From assembly GCA_002337145.1 (NCBI GenBank), contig DDFK01000003.1, positions 558,001 to 622,000 on the forward strand: a stretch of DNA of 64,000 nucleotides, given 5' to 3'. The stretch's first letter is position 1. Every line of letters begins with the position of its first letter. The notes beneath the pieces are model-generated. The model was not told the DNA's origin, did not search any database, and saw only the letters and a list, made by a program, of their open reading frames with translations. Of this stretch, positions 45,677 to 53,916 are shown piece by piece. Made by a program: the position numbers and the translations under genes. The DNA is from Chitinophagaceae bacterium UBA1930. GTDB lineage: Bacteria; Bacteroidota; Bacteroidia; Chitinophagales; Chitinophagaceae.

Positions 45677-46576
45677 CTATTTCAATTTCTCCAACATCAT
45701 TTTTGCATTTTCGGATGCTGGATTCAGTTCCAAAGCCTTTTCATAATTTTTCTTGGCTGCTTCTTTATTACCTATTGTAAAATAAGCTTCGCCTAAACTG
45801 TCGTACAGGTTTGCATCATTCGGATAAACCAATATATTCAGCTTAAACACATTGATTGCTTGTTTATATTTTCTATCCCTTAGCAATAAATAACCAAAAG
45901 AATTAAGCTCCCCCTGGTGTTTGCATAAAGGTTTTATGGCGGCAACAAGACGCTGTAGGGCTTCTTCCGATTTTGCCTTGTTGATGCCTTTTACCTGGTG
46001 CAGCCAATAATTGATGGCCCTGTAGCTAGGCTGGTAAGACTGTTTGGAAACAATCGCAAGCAGGTCTTTTTCCAAGGAAGCAACCGGTGTTTCCACAATA
46101 CGGTTCAGTTCCTTATTGTTTTCGTACACAATAAATGTGGGTACATGGTGAATGTTTTTTCCAGCTTCTTCATGTTGCGGACTTTGTTTGTAAGATGCGG
46201 ATGCATTGTCAACAAAAATGATGTTGATATGACTTGTGTCGAACGAAGCTGCATGCAGCACTTTCAACATCCTAGGCACTTCCCTTTTACTGTCGCCGCA
46301 CCAGCTACCCAAAAAAATTTCGATTGTTGTATGCTGTAATAGTGGTTGCAGTTTCGGAATGATGGAGGAATCAATTGAATAACTGTTATAGGATTTGTCG
46401 AACCATTCTTTGTAGTTGTTGGCTTGCATGCTTGATATGGAGCAGTGACCAAGAAGGGTGGGCTGCTTTTTATCGTTGATTATTTCTGTATTTACAATGG
46501 GTGTTGATGATGGCACGATATGTTGGTTGCATGCAGCAAATACTACTGCAAGGACAAGTATGCTTATTGTTTTCAT
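45677..46576 (-). CDS. Thioredoxin-fold lipoprotein with TPR tail
   Basis: From ATG 46576 this is a 299-residue protein with lipobox FAAC (residues about 12-15). The thioredoxin-like domain contains FLGSWCGDSKREVPRM, so the active site is CGDS: the first Cys is present and the second is replaced by Ser. VPTFIVYENNKEL supplies the cis-Pro. The C-terminal half has TPR-like helices (YKQAINVFKLNILVYPNDANLYDSLGEAY). It may be a monothiol reductase or chaperone at the membrane. The longer reading upstream crosses a repeat and is rejected. Confidence 0.82.
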   Translation of the reverse strand: MKTISILVLAVVFAACNQHIVPSSTPIVNTEIINDKKQPTLLGHCSISSMQANNYKEWFDKSYNSYSIDSSIIPKLQPLLQHTTIEIFLGSWCGDSKREVPRMLKVLHAASFDTSHINIIFVDNASASYKQSPQHEEAGKNIHHVPTFIVYENNKELNRIVETPVASLEKDLLAIVSKQSYQPSYRAINYWLHQVKGINKAKSEEALQRLVAAIKPLCKHQGELNSFGYLLLRDRKYKQAINVFKLNILVYPNDANLYDSLGEAYFTIGNKEAAKKNYEKALELNPASENAKMMLEKLK

Positions 46577-46609
46577 TGTTGTTTGTTTTATTTGGTTTTG
46601 ATAATAGTT

Positions 46610-46760
46610 GGCATAGCGGCACAAGTGCACAGACGGAAGTCTCCGTTTGTATTTTGTACCACAAAGCTGGGGCATAACATGGCACAGCAAGCTGCGTTGG
46701 CCGCTACGCTTGTATAAAAGCTGCATAGCGGTACGAACGCAGATGGGTGCGACGCCACAA
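46610..46760. repeat. Intergenic dispersed repeat, family B, copy 2
   Basis: A compound repeat region upstream of the thioredoxin/TPR gene, with AGACGGAAGTCTCCGTTTGT hairpin-like sequence and TGCATAGCGGTACGAACGC. It ends in GATGGGTGCGACGCC (46742-46756), the exact reverse complement of 39815-39829. Confidence 0.5.
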
Positions 46761-46813
46761 CTGCTGAATCGTATTCTACAGTTGGCTACATGGAAAGAAA
46801 TAGAAAGAAAGAA

Positions 46814-47152
46814 TTAGCAACAAGGCGGACGGAAAACGGAATTGCCAGCAGGCAATGCATGATAAGGCGATTGATACAACTGAAAAGCTTTTAAGAAGCC
46901 TGCTTCGTTTAGTACTGCATTTTGGAATCTGTTGGCAACAATATATTTCCAATCGGTTCTTTGAATAATGTCTTTGTGCTTGTCTGGCAAGTTGGCCGTG
47001 TTGCCCTGTTGTGGCATGGTGTTCAGCTTACAGTCGCAATCGGGCTTTGCGTTCATCATGGCCATTACCTCGCATTCGCTATATGCCAGCAAACCCGCTA
47101 CCTGTGGGGCATACAGGGCAAGTACCAGTACTATCGTAAGCAGTTTATGCAT
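46814..47152 (-). CDS. Small secreted Cys-containing protein ending FRPPCC
   Basis: This 112-residue protein has a signal sequence (MHKLLTIVLVLALYAPQVAG). Its mature part carries SECEV, DCDCKL and the C-terminal FRPPCC. Similar small proteins ending in FRPPC occur in Bacteroidota near metal-related genes. A role in metal binding or trafficking is inferred. It follows the epimerase gene by 12 bp on the same strand. Confidence 0.7.
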   Translation of the reverse strand: MHKLLTIVLVLALYAPQVAGLLAYSECEVMAMMNAKPDCDCKLNTMPQQGNTANLPDKHKDIIQRTDWKYIVANRFQNAVLNEAGFLKAFQLYQSPYHALPAGNSVFRPPCC

Positions 47153-47164
47153 CTTGTAATACTG

Positions 47165-48139
47165 TTACAAGTTATGCTTTTGTTTCAGTTCATTGCAAAT
47201 GTTTTTTATGGATTGCTGCAATGGTGTATAAGAAAATTGGGGTAAATATTGTTTCAGTCTGTTGTTGTTGAAGCTGACTTTTGCCTGTGCAGTTTTTGCG
47301 GTTTCTTCTGTAAGTAGGGGAGCCTTGCCAGTAAGTTTTCCTTTAATGGCTTCCCAACGCCAAACCAGTGCGGCAATGAATGGGGTTACTTTTTTATAGG
47401 GCGGCTTTTTACCAAATGCCTGTGCTATTGTCGTAAACAAATATTGATAGGTAGCAGTTTCGGCACTTAGTATAAAACGTTCGGCAGTGATGTCGCTTTC
47501 CATTAACTGTATCATGGCTTTTACCACATCGGCAACATCTACAAAGCCCGTTGTGCCGTCTGTAAACCAGGGAAATTCGTCGTAAGCAGATTTGAAGATT
47601 TCGGAAGAGCCCTTGTTCCAGTCGCCTGCACCTAAAATAATGGTCGGGTTTACCATTACTGCATTCAGGCCCTCGCCAATGCCACGCCATACTTCCATTT
47701 CGGCCAGGTACTTGCTTTTGCCGTATTCGCTATTACTGGTTTCCTCTGTCCAGTTCATGGTTTCATCAATAGGCCTGTCTTCCCTTATTCGGCCAAGAGC
47801 AGCAACGGAACTTACAAAAACCAGCTTTTCAACACCAGCATTTAAACATGCATTTACAATATTTGCTGTGCCTTGAATATTTGTTTGATGAAGTTGCTTT
47901 TTTTGTTTGGGGTTGAATGATACAATAGCGGCACAATGGTACACATGCGTTATGCCTTGCATTGCCTCATCTATGTCAACAACATCCAGTATATCTGCCT
48001 TAAACCATTCCACCTGTTGTGCATGCGGAATGGAAGGCACTTGCGAACGGTACAATGCCCTAACGTTCTTGTTTTGTGCAGCAAGTTGTTGTATTAAATG
48101 GGAGCCCACCAGGCCAGTGGCCCCTGTTACTAAAATCAT
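47165..48139 (-). CDS. NAD(P)-dependent epimerase/dehydratase-family protein
   Basis: From ATG 48139 this is a 324-residue extended SDR: MILVTGATGLVGSHLIQQL (residues 1-19), AAIVSFNPKQKK, SSVAALGR, the YGKSK catalytic motif and VMVNPTIILGAGDW. It resembles dihydroflavonol-4-reductase-like SDRs. The substrate is unknown. It sits 31 bp after the Fur gene and is probably cotranscribed. Confidence 0.88.
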   Translation of the reverse strand: MILVTGATGLVGSHLIQQLAAQNKNVRALYRSQVPSIPHAQQVEWFKADILDVVDIDEAMQGITHVYHCAAIVSFNPKQKKQLHQTNIQGTANIVNACLNAGVEKLVFVSSVAALGRIREDRPIDETMNWTEETSNSEYGKSKYLAEMEVWRGIGEGLNAVMVNPTIILGAGDWNKGSSEIFKSAYDEFPWFTDGTTGFVDVADVVKAMIQLMESDITAERFILSAETATYQYLFTTIAQAFGKKPPYKKVTPFIAALVWRWEAIKGKLTGKAPLLTEETAKTAQAKVSFNNNRLKQYLPQFSYTPLQQSIKNICNELKQKHNL

Positions 48140-48170
48140 TCCGTGTTTTTTAAAAAGGAAATGTAGCAAA

Positions 48171-48587
48171 CTAATTGCAATTATTGCAAATGCCGCTTAC
48201 TACCACATCTGCACGTTTCTGGTTAAAGCCTTTGGGCAGCTTTACTTCCGGCACTGTTACATGGTCTAAGCAATACGTGGTATTGCAATCGTCGCAAATA
48301 AAATGCACATGGTTGTCGTGGTGGTGGCCTTGGGTGCACTCGTCCTTACATAAGGCATACAGTACCGAGTTGTCGGCTGTTGGTATGGTATGTATAATGC
48401 CTTTGTCAACAAAGGTCTGCAGGGTCCTGTAAATGGTTACACGGTCAAACTGGTCGCCTGTCTTCTTTTCAATATCTGCATGTGCCAATGCACCGCTGGT
48501 ATGCTGAAACAGTTCCAGTATATTCCTACGACTATCCGTAACACTTAGCTGGTTACGTTTCAGTATATCTAAAATTTCGTTTGCCAT
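48171..48587 (-). CDS. Fur-family metal-responsive repressor
   Basis: This 138-residue protein has the Fur winged helix (SVTDSRRNILELF, HADIEKKTGDQFDRVTIYRTLQTFVDKGII) and a metal-binding dimer domain with ECTQGHHHDNHVHFICDDC and the C-terminal CNNC, the structural Zn site. Fur and Zur subtypes cannot be separated surely; the merC and SCO neighbours favour a metal other than iron alone. A candidate target site lies at the merC promoter. Confidence 0.92.
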   Translation of the reverse strand: MANEILDILKRNQLSVTDSRRNILELFQHTSGALAHADIEKKTGDQFDRVTIYRTLQTFVDKGIIHTIPTADNSVLYALCKDECTQGHHHDNHVHFICDDCNTTYCLDHVTVPEVKLPKGFNQKRADVVVSGICNNCN

Positions 48588-48648
48588 AATTGTTGAGGAA
48601 TAAGTTTAAAAATGAAAATTCCAAATTCCATGCTCACCTAATAACTCT

Positions 48649-48720
48649 TTTTCTGCTTCGCAGAAAATAATCAGTTTGTATCCGTTCAACCCGTATTATC
48701 CGTGTGCTTATAACAAGCGG
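48649..48720. repeat. Intergenic dispersed repeat, family A, copy 2
   Basis: Hairpin TTTTCTGCTTCGCAGAAAA is followed by TATCCGTTCAACCCGTATTA and TCCGTGTGC, matching the CCGTT-AACCCGT-ATCCGTGT layout of the copies at 11818 and 49882. Confidence 0.6.
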
Positions 48721-48725
48721 GCTAC

Positions 48726-49379
48726 TTAATTAAACATGCTGTTTGAAAAATTGCCTGCCATTGGTTTTTCCTTCAACAAACTCTTAATGTCTTTTTTTAG
48801 CTTCTCCAATTCGTCTGCTTTCAACCCATCATACACCTGCCCACGAACCACGCCATTCTTATCAACCAGTGCAAAAAACTGCGAGTGCATAAAGTCATCG
48901 TCAATATTGGCTACCACATTTTTGGGGTCGTCTATCCCGTAACTGAACCTTGCCATATTGTACAGGCTATCCTTTCGCCCAGTCAGGAAAACCCATTTCC
49001 GCGTATCCACTTTTAAAGAATCTGCATAGCGTTTAATTTTTGCTACCGAGTCATGCTTGGGGTCGCAGGTATGCGAAACAATTAAAAAGTCAGGCTCATT
49101 CTTAAAGGTTTCGTACACCGTTTTTTTCATGTTGTTGTTCATGATGGGGCAAACGCTGGGGCAAATGGTAAAAAAATAATTCACCACGCATACCTTGCCC
49201 TTCATATCGGCATTGGTAAAGGTTGACCCATCCTGTGCACTAAACGCAAACTGCTGCACATTACCCCTTTTGCCCAACGGGCTCTGGTTAAATGTGTCGG
49301 TGTACTTGTACAGCAACACCCAAAAAACCAGCACCAGCACCACGAAAAAACCTACATAAAACAACAACTTCTTATTCAT
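48726..49379 (-). CDS. SCO1/SenC-family protein
   Basis: From ATG 49379 this is a 217-residue protein with an N-terminal membrane anchor (about residues 4-25) and a thioredoxin-fold SCO domain. The copper-binding CPSVC motif is at about residues 77-81 (FTICPSVCPIM) and VSHTCDPKHDS follows. The distal His expected of SCO is in DDFMHSQFF. SCO delivers copper to cytochrome oxidase CuA or acts as a thiol reductase. It diverges from merC. Confidence 0.93.
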   Translation of the reverse strand: MNKKLLFYVGFFVVLVLVFWVLLYKYTDTFNQSPLGKRGNVQQFAFSAQDGSTFTNADMKGKVCVVNYFFTICPSVCPIMNNNMKKTVYETFKNEPDFLIVSHTCDPKHDSVAKIKRYADSLKVDTRKWVFLTGRKDSLYNMARFSYGIDDPKNVVANIDDDFMHSQFFALVDKNGVVRGQVYDGLKADELEKLKKDIKSLLKEKPMAGNFSNSMFN

Positions 49380-49440
49380 ACACTTAATTAGGAAACAAAA
49401 GTACGTAGGCTTTGTCTCATAATATTTAACAGAGAATAAT

Positions 49441-49471
49441 TTTTGCAACACAATTGCATTTATTATATTTG
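49441..49471 (+). promoter_or_regulatory. merC promoter with overlapping TGCAA/TTGCA operator candidate
   Basis: A -33 TTTTG (49441-49445) and -7 TATATTTG (49464-49471) have 18-bp spacing. An inverted repeat TGCAA-CACAA-TTGCA (49444-49458) overlaps the -33 box. The start codon is only 8 bp past the -7 box, so the leader must be minimal. Control by the nearby Fur-family repressor is inferred. Confidence 0.55.
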
Positions 49472-49479
49472 CCTTCTGC

Positions 49480-49872
49480 ATGAATCTAAAATTTAATTGG
49501 GACGCTTTAGGAATTGCCGCTTCGGTAGCATGTGCCATTCATTGTGCCGTGCTGCCTTTGATTGTTACCAGCCTGCCGCTGTTTGGCGTTAACATTATAG
49601 AGAATGTGGGCTTTGAATATTTCATGATTGCCCTTGCGTTTTGCATTGGAGCCTATTCGTTATACCACGGCTGGAAAAAGCATCACCATAGCTTTGTTCC
49701 TATACTGATATTTTCATTGGGTTTTGTTTTGCTGTTTGCCAAACAGGTATGGCACCAATGGCAGTTTTGGTTTTTGGTACCGGCCGTAGTTTTGATTGTG
49801 GCTGCCCATTTTATCAATTACCGTTCCTGCAGGGTACATAACCATGCCCATAAGGATGATTGCGACCACTAA
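49480..49872 (+). CDS. MerC-domain membrane protein
   Basis: This 130-residue protein has four membrane helices. The MerC signature is at the first helix: ASVACAIHCAVLPL with Cys18 and Cys22. It has a His-rich cytoplasmic loop (KKHHHS) and a C-terminal tail rich in His/Cys (RSCRVHNHAHKDDCDH). MerC proteins carry Hg(II) in mer operons. Without merA/merR here, transport of another soft metal is more likely. It is divergent from SCO1. Confidence 0.88.
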   Translation: MNLKFNWDALGIAASVACAIHCAVLPLIVTSLPLFGVNIIENVGFEYFMIALAFCIGAYSLYHGWKKHHHSFVPILIFSLGFVLLFAKQVWHQWQFWFLVPAVVLIVAAHFINYRSCRVHNHAHKDDCDH

Positions 49873-49881
49873 GCAATAGAA

Positions 49882-49999
49882 GCACACGGATAATACAGAT
49901 TGGATGGATTTACTGGATTTTACTATTATTGGCCTAACCAGATTTTATGCAAAGCATAAAAAATCTGTGGTTATCCCTTCAACCCGTTTCATCCGTGTG
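49882..49999. repeat. Intergenic dispersed repeat, family A, copy 3
   Basis: Outer inverted repeat GCACACGGAT (49882-49891) / ATCCGTGTGC (49990-49999). The inner hairpin is AGATTTTATGC / GCATAAAAAATCT. CCCTTCAACCCGTTTCATCC joins the arms. It is the most complete copy of the family and lies just downstream of merC. Confidence 0.7.
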
Positions 50000-50007
50000 C
50001 CCAAAAA

Positions 50008-50200
50008 ATAGGGCGTGCCCCGCCTGTTCGGGTCGGGCTTTACGTTCCAAGTCCTCAACCGCTGTCGGGGCTAAAGCCGCCAACAGGGTTTGCGGGCTTT
50101 ACACTGCTATCCCTCATGCAACGCTCCGTAGCAACTTATTAAGCGAAAGATTTTGTACTATCTCCTTACAATGCTTTAGCTTCGCCGCCGTAAATCAAAA
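50008..50200. repeat. Bacteroidota-type GC-rich dispersed repeat
   Basis: The stretch beginning ATAGGGCGTGCCCCGCCTG, with GGGTCGGGCTTTACGTTCC, TGCGGGCTTTACACTGC and TATCCCTCATGCAACGC, has the layout of intergenic repeats I know from many Bacteroidota genomes. It has no gene. Together with the family A copy it fills the gap between merC and the PfkB gene. Confidence 0.5.
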
Positions 50201-50210
50201 AAAAATTTTT

Positions 50211-51131
50211 ATGTCTTTAGTAGTAGTAGGTTCCATGGCTTTTGATGCTATTGAAACACCTTTTGGTAAAAGCGATAAAATCATTGGCGGTGCCGGTACT
50301 TATATTGCCTGGTGTGCCAGCAACTTTACACCTGTAAAGCAGATCAGTGTGGTGGGTGGCGATTTTCCACAAGCCGAACTGGATGCCTTGACTGCACGTA
50401 ACGTGACATTGGAAGGTGTGCAAATAAAGAAAGATGAAAAAACATTTTTCTGGAGCGGCAAGTACCATTTAGATATGAATACCCGCGATACATTGGTTAC
50501 CGAACTGAATGTATTGGGCGATTTTCAACCCGTGGTTCCTGAAAGCTACCAAGACTGTGAGTTTTTGATGTTGGGTAACCTTGCTCCTTCAGTTCAATTA
50601 AGTGTAATCGAACAATTGAAAACAAAACCCAAATTGGTAGTATTGGATACCATGAATTTTTGGATGGATATTGCTTTGGATGACCTGAAAAAAGTATTGG
50701 CCAAAACCGATGTATTGATGGTGAACGATAGCGAAGCAAGGCAGTTGAGCGGTGATTATTCTTTGGTACGTGCTGCAAAAAAAATCATGCAAATGGGACC
50801 TAAGTATTTAATCATTAAGAAAGGTGAACATGGGGCTTTGCTGTTTCATGAGAACAGTGTGTTTTATGCACCTGCATTGCCTTTGGAAGAAGTGTTTGAC
50901 CCAACTGGTGCAGGCGATACATTTGCCGGTGGTTTTATTGGCCATATTGCCAAAACAAAGGACATTAGCTTTGAGAACATGAAAACAGCCATTATTGTAG
51001 GTAGTGCATTGGCCAGCTATTGTGTGGAGAAATTTGGTACAGAAAGGTTAAGGGAAATTAAGAAGGCTGATATTGAAACCAGGCTGAACGAGTTTGTGCA
51101 GTTGGCAAGCTTTGATATTGCTTTGGTTTAG
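50211..51131 (+). CDS. PfkB-family sugar kinase
   Basis: From ATG 50211 this is a 306-residue ribokinase-like protein: MSLVVVGSMAFDAIETPFG, GGAGTYIAWCASNF, WSGKYHLDMNTRDTL, MNFWMD and the anion-hole/catalytic motif DPTGAGDTFAGGFIGH with the catalytic Asp. It phosphorylates a sugar or nucleoside of unknown identity. The reading frame continues upstream through a repeat, but MSLVVVGS is the family start. Confidence 0.92.
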   Translation: MSLVVVGSMAFDAIETPFGKSDKIIGGAGTYIAWCASNFTPVKQISVVGGDFPQAELDALTARNVTLEGVQIKKDEKTFFWSGKYHLDMNTRDTLVTELNVLGDFQPVVPESYQDCEFLMLGNLAPSVQLSVIEQLKTKPKLVVLDTMNFWMDIALDDLKKVLAKTDVLMVNDSEARQLSGDYSLVRAAKKIMQMGPKYLIIKKGEHGALLFHENSVFYAPALPLEEVFDPTGAGDTFAGGFIGHIAKTKDISFENMKTAIIVGSALASYCVEKFGTERLREIKKADIETRLNEFVQLASFDIALV

Positions 51132-51149
51132 TTTTTTAGATAGATCATT

Positions 51150-51183
51150 AAAAGCCATCAACGTTAGCGTTGATGGCTTTTTT
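51150..51183 (+). terminator. Terminator after the PfkB kinase gene
   Basis: A 14-bp perfect stem AAAAGCCATCAACG / CGTTGATGGCTTTT with a TTAG loop, followed by further T, 18 bp past the stop. Confidence 0.9.
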
Positions 51184-51208
51184 ATTTGTACGTTATTTAT
51201 CTATTTTA

Positions 51209-51232
51209 TTTTACCGCTACGCTTCGGTAAAA
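51209..51232 (-). terminator. Possible terminator after the EamA transporter gene
   Basis: Inverted repeat TTTTACCG / CGGTAAAA with an 8-nt loop, followed on the minus strand by TAAAATAG. It lies 55 bp past the stop at 51287. The stem is short. Confidence 0.5.
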
Positions 51233-51286
51233 GTTCAGCTTTGTACCGAAGAACGGTGATGTATGTACAGTAGCCAAGTACAAAGA

Positions 51287-52201
51287 TCATATCTCGCTTT
51301 CTATTGGCTCGGTGGTTGGCTTCTCTTTCATGCTGTGGTTTACGATGTACACGCCCACAATGGTTATCAAAGTGCCTATTAAAATATTGAGCGTAAGCTG
51401 TTCGTGCAGCAGCACTGCACCAATGAGCATGGCCACAATTGGGTTGAAGTAGGCGTATAAAGAAGATATTGCTGCAGGCAGGTTTTTCATGGAGAAAATG
51501 AAACAGGCAAACGCAATGCAGGAGCCAATAAGCACCAGGTACGCAATGGATAGCCATGTTTGCATGGGAATGGCCGTAAGTGGTATATACTGGCCCGTGG
51601 CCATTGACATGATGGCAAGAAACGGCGATGCCAGCAACATTTGCCACCCCATACTATAATAGGGGTTGATGTTTATTTTTTTACGTGCTACCAATATGGT
51701 ACCGATGCTCCATGCAAGTGTTGCTATTAAACCAAGTATCACACCAAACAAATAGTTATTAGATGCATGGTGAAAAGCATTGTGGTAAAACACCACACCT
51801 ATGCCCATGAAGCCCAGTATAAGGCCCGCGAATGTAAGCAGGGTGTTTTTTGTTTTGAATACCACCATTTCTATCACTACTACGCATAGTGGGTACAGTG
51901 CCCCAATTAATGCACCCAGCCCACTTGATATATAACGGATGCTCCAGGTGGCCAGTCCGTTGGCAATAATCAATAGAAAGAAGGAAATGAACAGTAAAGA
52001 TTTTAGCTGTTTCCATTTGGGAAACGGCTCGCCTTTGAGTGTAAAGAAAATAACATACAGTACCCCTGCAACAAACTGTCTTATGGCAGACACCTGCAAA
52101 CCCGGCACCTGCTGCACTGCAATTTTACTTGCAACCCAGGTGCTGCCCCAAATGATGGAGGTAGCCGTTAATGCAGCGTATGCTTTTTGTTTGCTTGTCA
52201 T
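51287..52201 (-). CDS. EamA/DMT-family transporter
   Basis: From ATG 52201 this is a 304-residue protein with ten predicted membrane helices in two EamA repeats. Motifs are TATSIIWGSTWVASK at the first helix, SSGLGALIGALYPL and, in the second repeat, PAAISSLYAYFNPIVAMLIGAVLLHEQLT. Probable exporter of amino acids or other metabolites; the substrate is unknown. A longer start at 52240 is less likely. Confidence 0.92.
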   Translation of the reverse strand: MTSKQKAYAALTATSIIWGSTWVASKIAVQQVPGLQVSAIRQFVAGVLYVIFFTLKGEPFPKWKQLKSLLFISFFLLIIANGLATWSIRYISSGLGALIGALYPLCVVVIEMVVFKTKNTLLTFAGLILGFMGIGVVFYHNAFHHASNNYLFGVILGLIATLAWSIGTILVARKKININPYYSMGWQMLLASPFLAIMSMATGQYIPLTAIPMQTWLSIAYLVLIGSCIAFACFIFSMKNLPAAISSLYAYFNPIVAMLIGAVLLHEQLTLNILIGTLITIVGVYIVNHSMKEKPTTEPIESEI

Positions 52202-52318
52202 ATAACTATGGTTTGCAAAGGCATTACCAATAGGCAGCACAAAGAGCGTTGGGGTTACGGTATCTGCCGCGTTTTACTTATAACTTAATGTAAGTTGCTT
52301 GCCGTGTTGTTTTGCCTG

Positions 52319-53836
52319 CTAATGCTTAAAATGCCTTAGTCCGGTAATGACCATGGCCAGCCTATGTTCTACACAGTAGTCTATACTGTCTTTGTCGCGT
52401 ATGGAGCCACCGGGCTGAATGAATGCCTGGATGCCCTCTTCATGGGCCATGCTTACACAGTCGTTAAAGGGAAAGAAAGCATCGCTTGCCAGTACAGCCC
52501 CGTTCAAATCGAACTTGAACTGTTTGGATTTTTCGATGGCGTGACGCAATGCATCCACACGTGATGTTTGTCCGCAGCCCTTACCTATTAACTGTTTGTG
52601 TTTAACCAGTGCAATGGCATTACTCTTTAAATGTTTGCAGACGATATTGGCAAAAGTGAGGTCTTCTTTTTCTGTTGCAAAGGTTTCCCTTCCGCCAACT
52701 TCTTTCCATTCTGCATAGTTGCCGTTATCCATTTGTTGTGTAAGTGTGCCGTTCAATAAAGATTTACTGGAATTGGGAACTTGGTATTTGGAATCTATGA
52801 TTTGCAGCAGTATCCTGTTCTTTTTGGATTTCAGTATCGCTAATGCATCCTCCTCAAAAGAAGGTGCAATCAGTACTTCAAAAAATATTTCGTTGATGGC
52901 TTCTGCAGTGGTTTTATCAATGGCAGCGTTGGTAACCAGCACGCCGCCAAATGCACTCTCAGGGTCGCCGGCAAGAGCTGCATCCCAACTTTCCTTTACG
53001 GAAGCCCTTGAAGCAATGCCGCAAACATTGGTGTGTTTGATGATACCAAAAACAACTTCGCCACCAATAGCAAATTCACTAATGATCTGGATGGCTGCAT
53101 CCACATCAACCAGGTTATTGTACGAAAGCTCCTTTCCGTTTAATTGGGTAAACAGTGCTGTCAAATCGCCATAGAATGCAGCAGACTGGTGTGGGTTTTC
53201 GCCATAACGCAATACCTGTTTTGCAGTTGAGGTTTGCAGGGCAGTATTATCCGGGTTGAAGTAATTGTTGATGGCAATATCATAGTTCATTACCACCTGG
53301 AATGCTTTGCCAGCATAGGCTTTACGTTGCTCAATGGTTGTTTCGCCTGCCTGTGTATGCAACAGGTTTTCCAAGGAAGCATAATCATCTTTGGCGGCAA
53401 TTACGGTAACATCCTTAAAGTTCTTGGCGGCGGCACGTATCATGCTGGGACCACCAATATCTACTTTTTCAATAATGAGTTTTTCATCCGTGGTAGATTT
53501 TAATGTTTCTTCAAACGGGTATAGGTCAACAATTACCAAATCAATTTCAGGAATGGCATACTGCTGCATTTCCTGCAGGTGCTGGGCATCATCGCGTTTA
53601 CCTAGTATGGCACCAAACACAACCGGGTGCAATGTTTTGACACGGCCACCCAATATGGATGGATAAGTGGTGAGACTTTCTACGGCAACACATGGAATGT
53701 TGGCATTCTCTAAAAACGTTTGTGTGCCACCAGTGGAATAAATGGTTATTCCCAGTTCGTGCAGTTTTTTTGCAATGGGTTCCAGTCCATCTTTATAAAA
53801 GACAGAGATGAGTGCTGATTGAATTTTTTTGGTCAT
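52319..53836 (-). CDS. purH: Bifunctional AICAR transformylase/IMP cyclohydrolase
   Basis: This 505-residue PurH carries out the last two steps of IMP synthesis. The N-terminal MGS-like IMP cyclohydrolase domain covers about 1-140 (ALISVFYKDGLEPIAKKLHELGITIYSTGGT). The transformylase domain follows with RYGENPHQSAAFYG, YNNLVDVDAA, catalytic KHTNVCG and the C-terminal SDAFFPFNDCV and IQPGGSIRDKDSI. Monocistronic in this window. Confidence 0.97.
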   Translation of the reverse strand: MTKKIQSALISVFYKDGLEPIAKKLHELGITIYSTGGTQTFLENANIPCVAVESLTTYPSILGGRVKTLHPVVFGAILGKRDDAQHLQEMQQYAIPEIDLVIVDLYPFEETLKSTTDEKLIIEKVDIGGPSMIRAAAKNFKDVTVIAAKDDYASLENLLHTQAGETTIEQRKAYAGKAFQVVMNYDIAINNYFNPDNTALQTSTAKQVLRYGENPHQSAAFYGDLTALFTQLNGKELSYNNLVDVDAAIQIISEFAIGGEVVFGIIKHTNVCGIASRASVKESWDAALAGDPESAFGGVLVTNAAIDKTTAEAINEIFFEVLIAPSFEEDALAILKSKKNRILLQIIDSKYQVPNSSKSLLNGTLTQQMDNGNYAEWKEVGGRETFATEKEDLTFANIVCKHLKSNAIALVKHKQLIGKGCGQTSRVDALRHAIEKSKQFKFDLNGAVLASDAFFPFNDCVSMAHEEGIQAFIQPGGSIRDKDSIDYCVEHRLAMVITGLRHFKH

Positions 53837-53916
53837 GAGGAAAAAAGTTGATCGGTTATGGTTAATAGGTTATAGCTGTGGCTTATTTTATTTAAGTGAA
53901 TCCCTGAACTTGGTTA

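Noticed and set aside
45201..46726. Fifty extra N-terminal residues on the thioredoxin/TPR gene (46577-46726)
   Set aside because: They are translated from an intergenic repeat; the signal peptide and lipobox begin at ATG 46576.
49947..50210. An 88-codon N-terminal extension of the PfkB kinase
   Set aside because: It runs through dispersed repeats and ends at MSLVVVGSMAFD, the normal start of the family.
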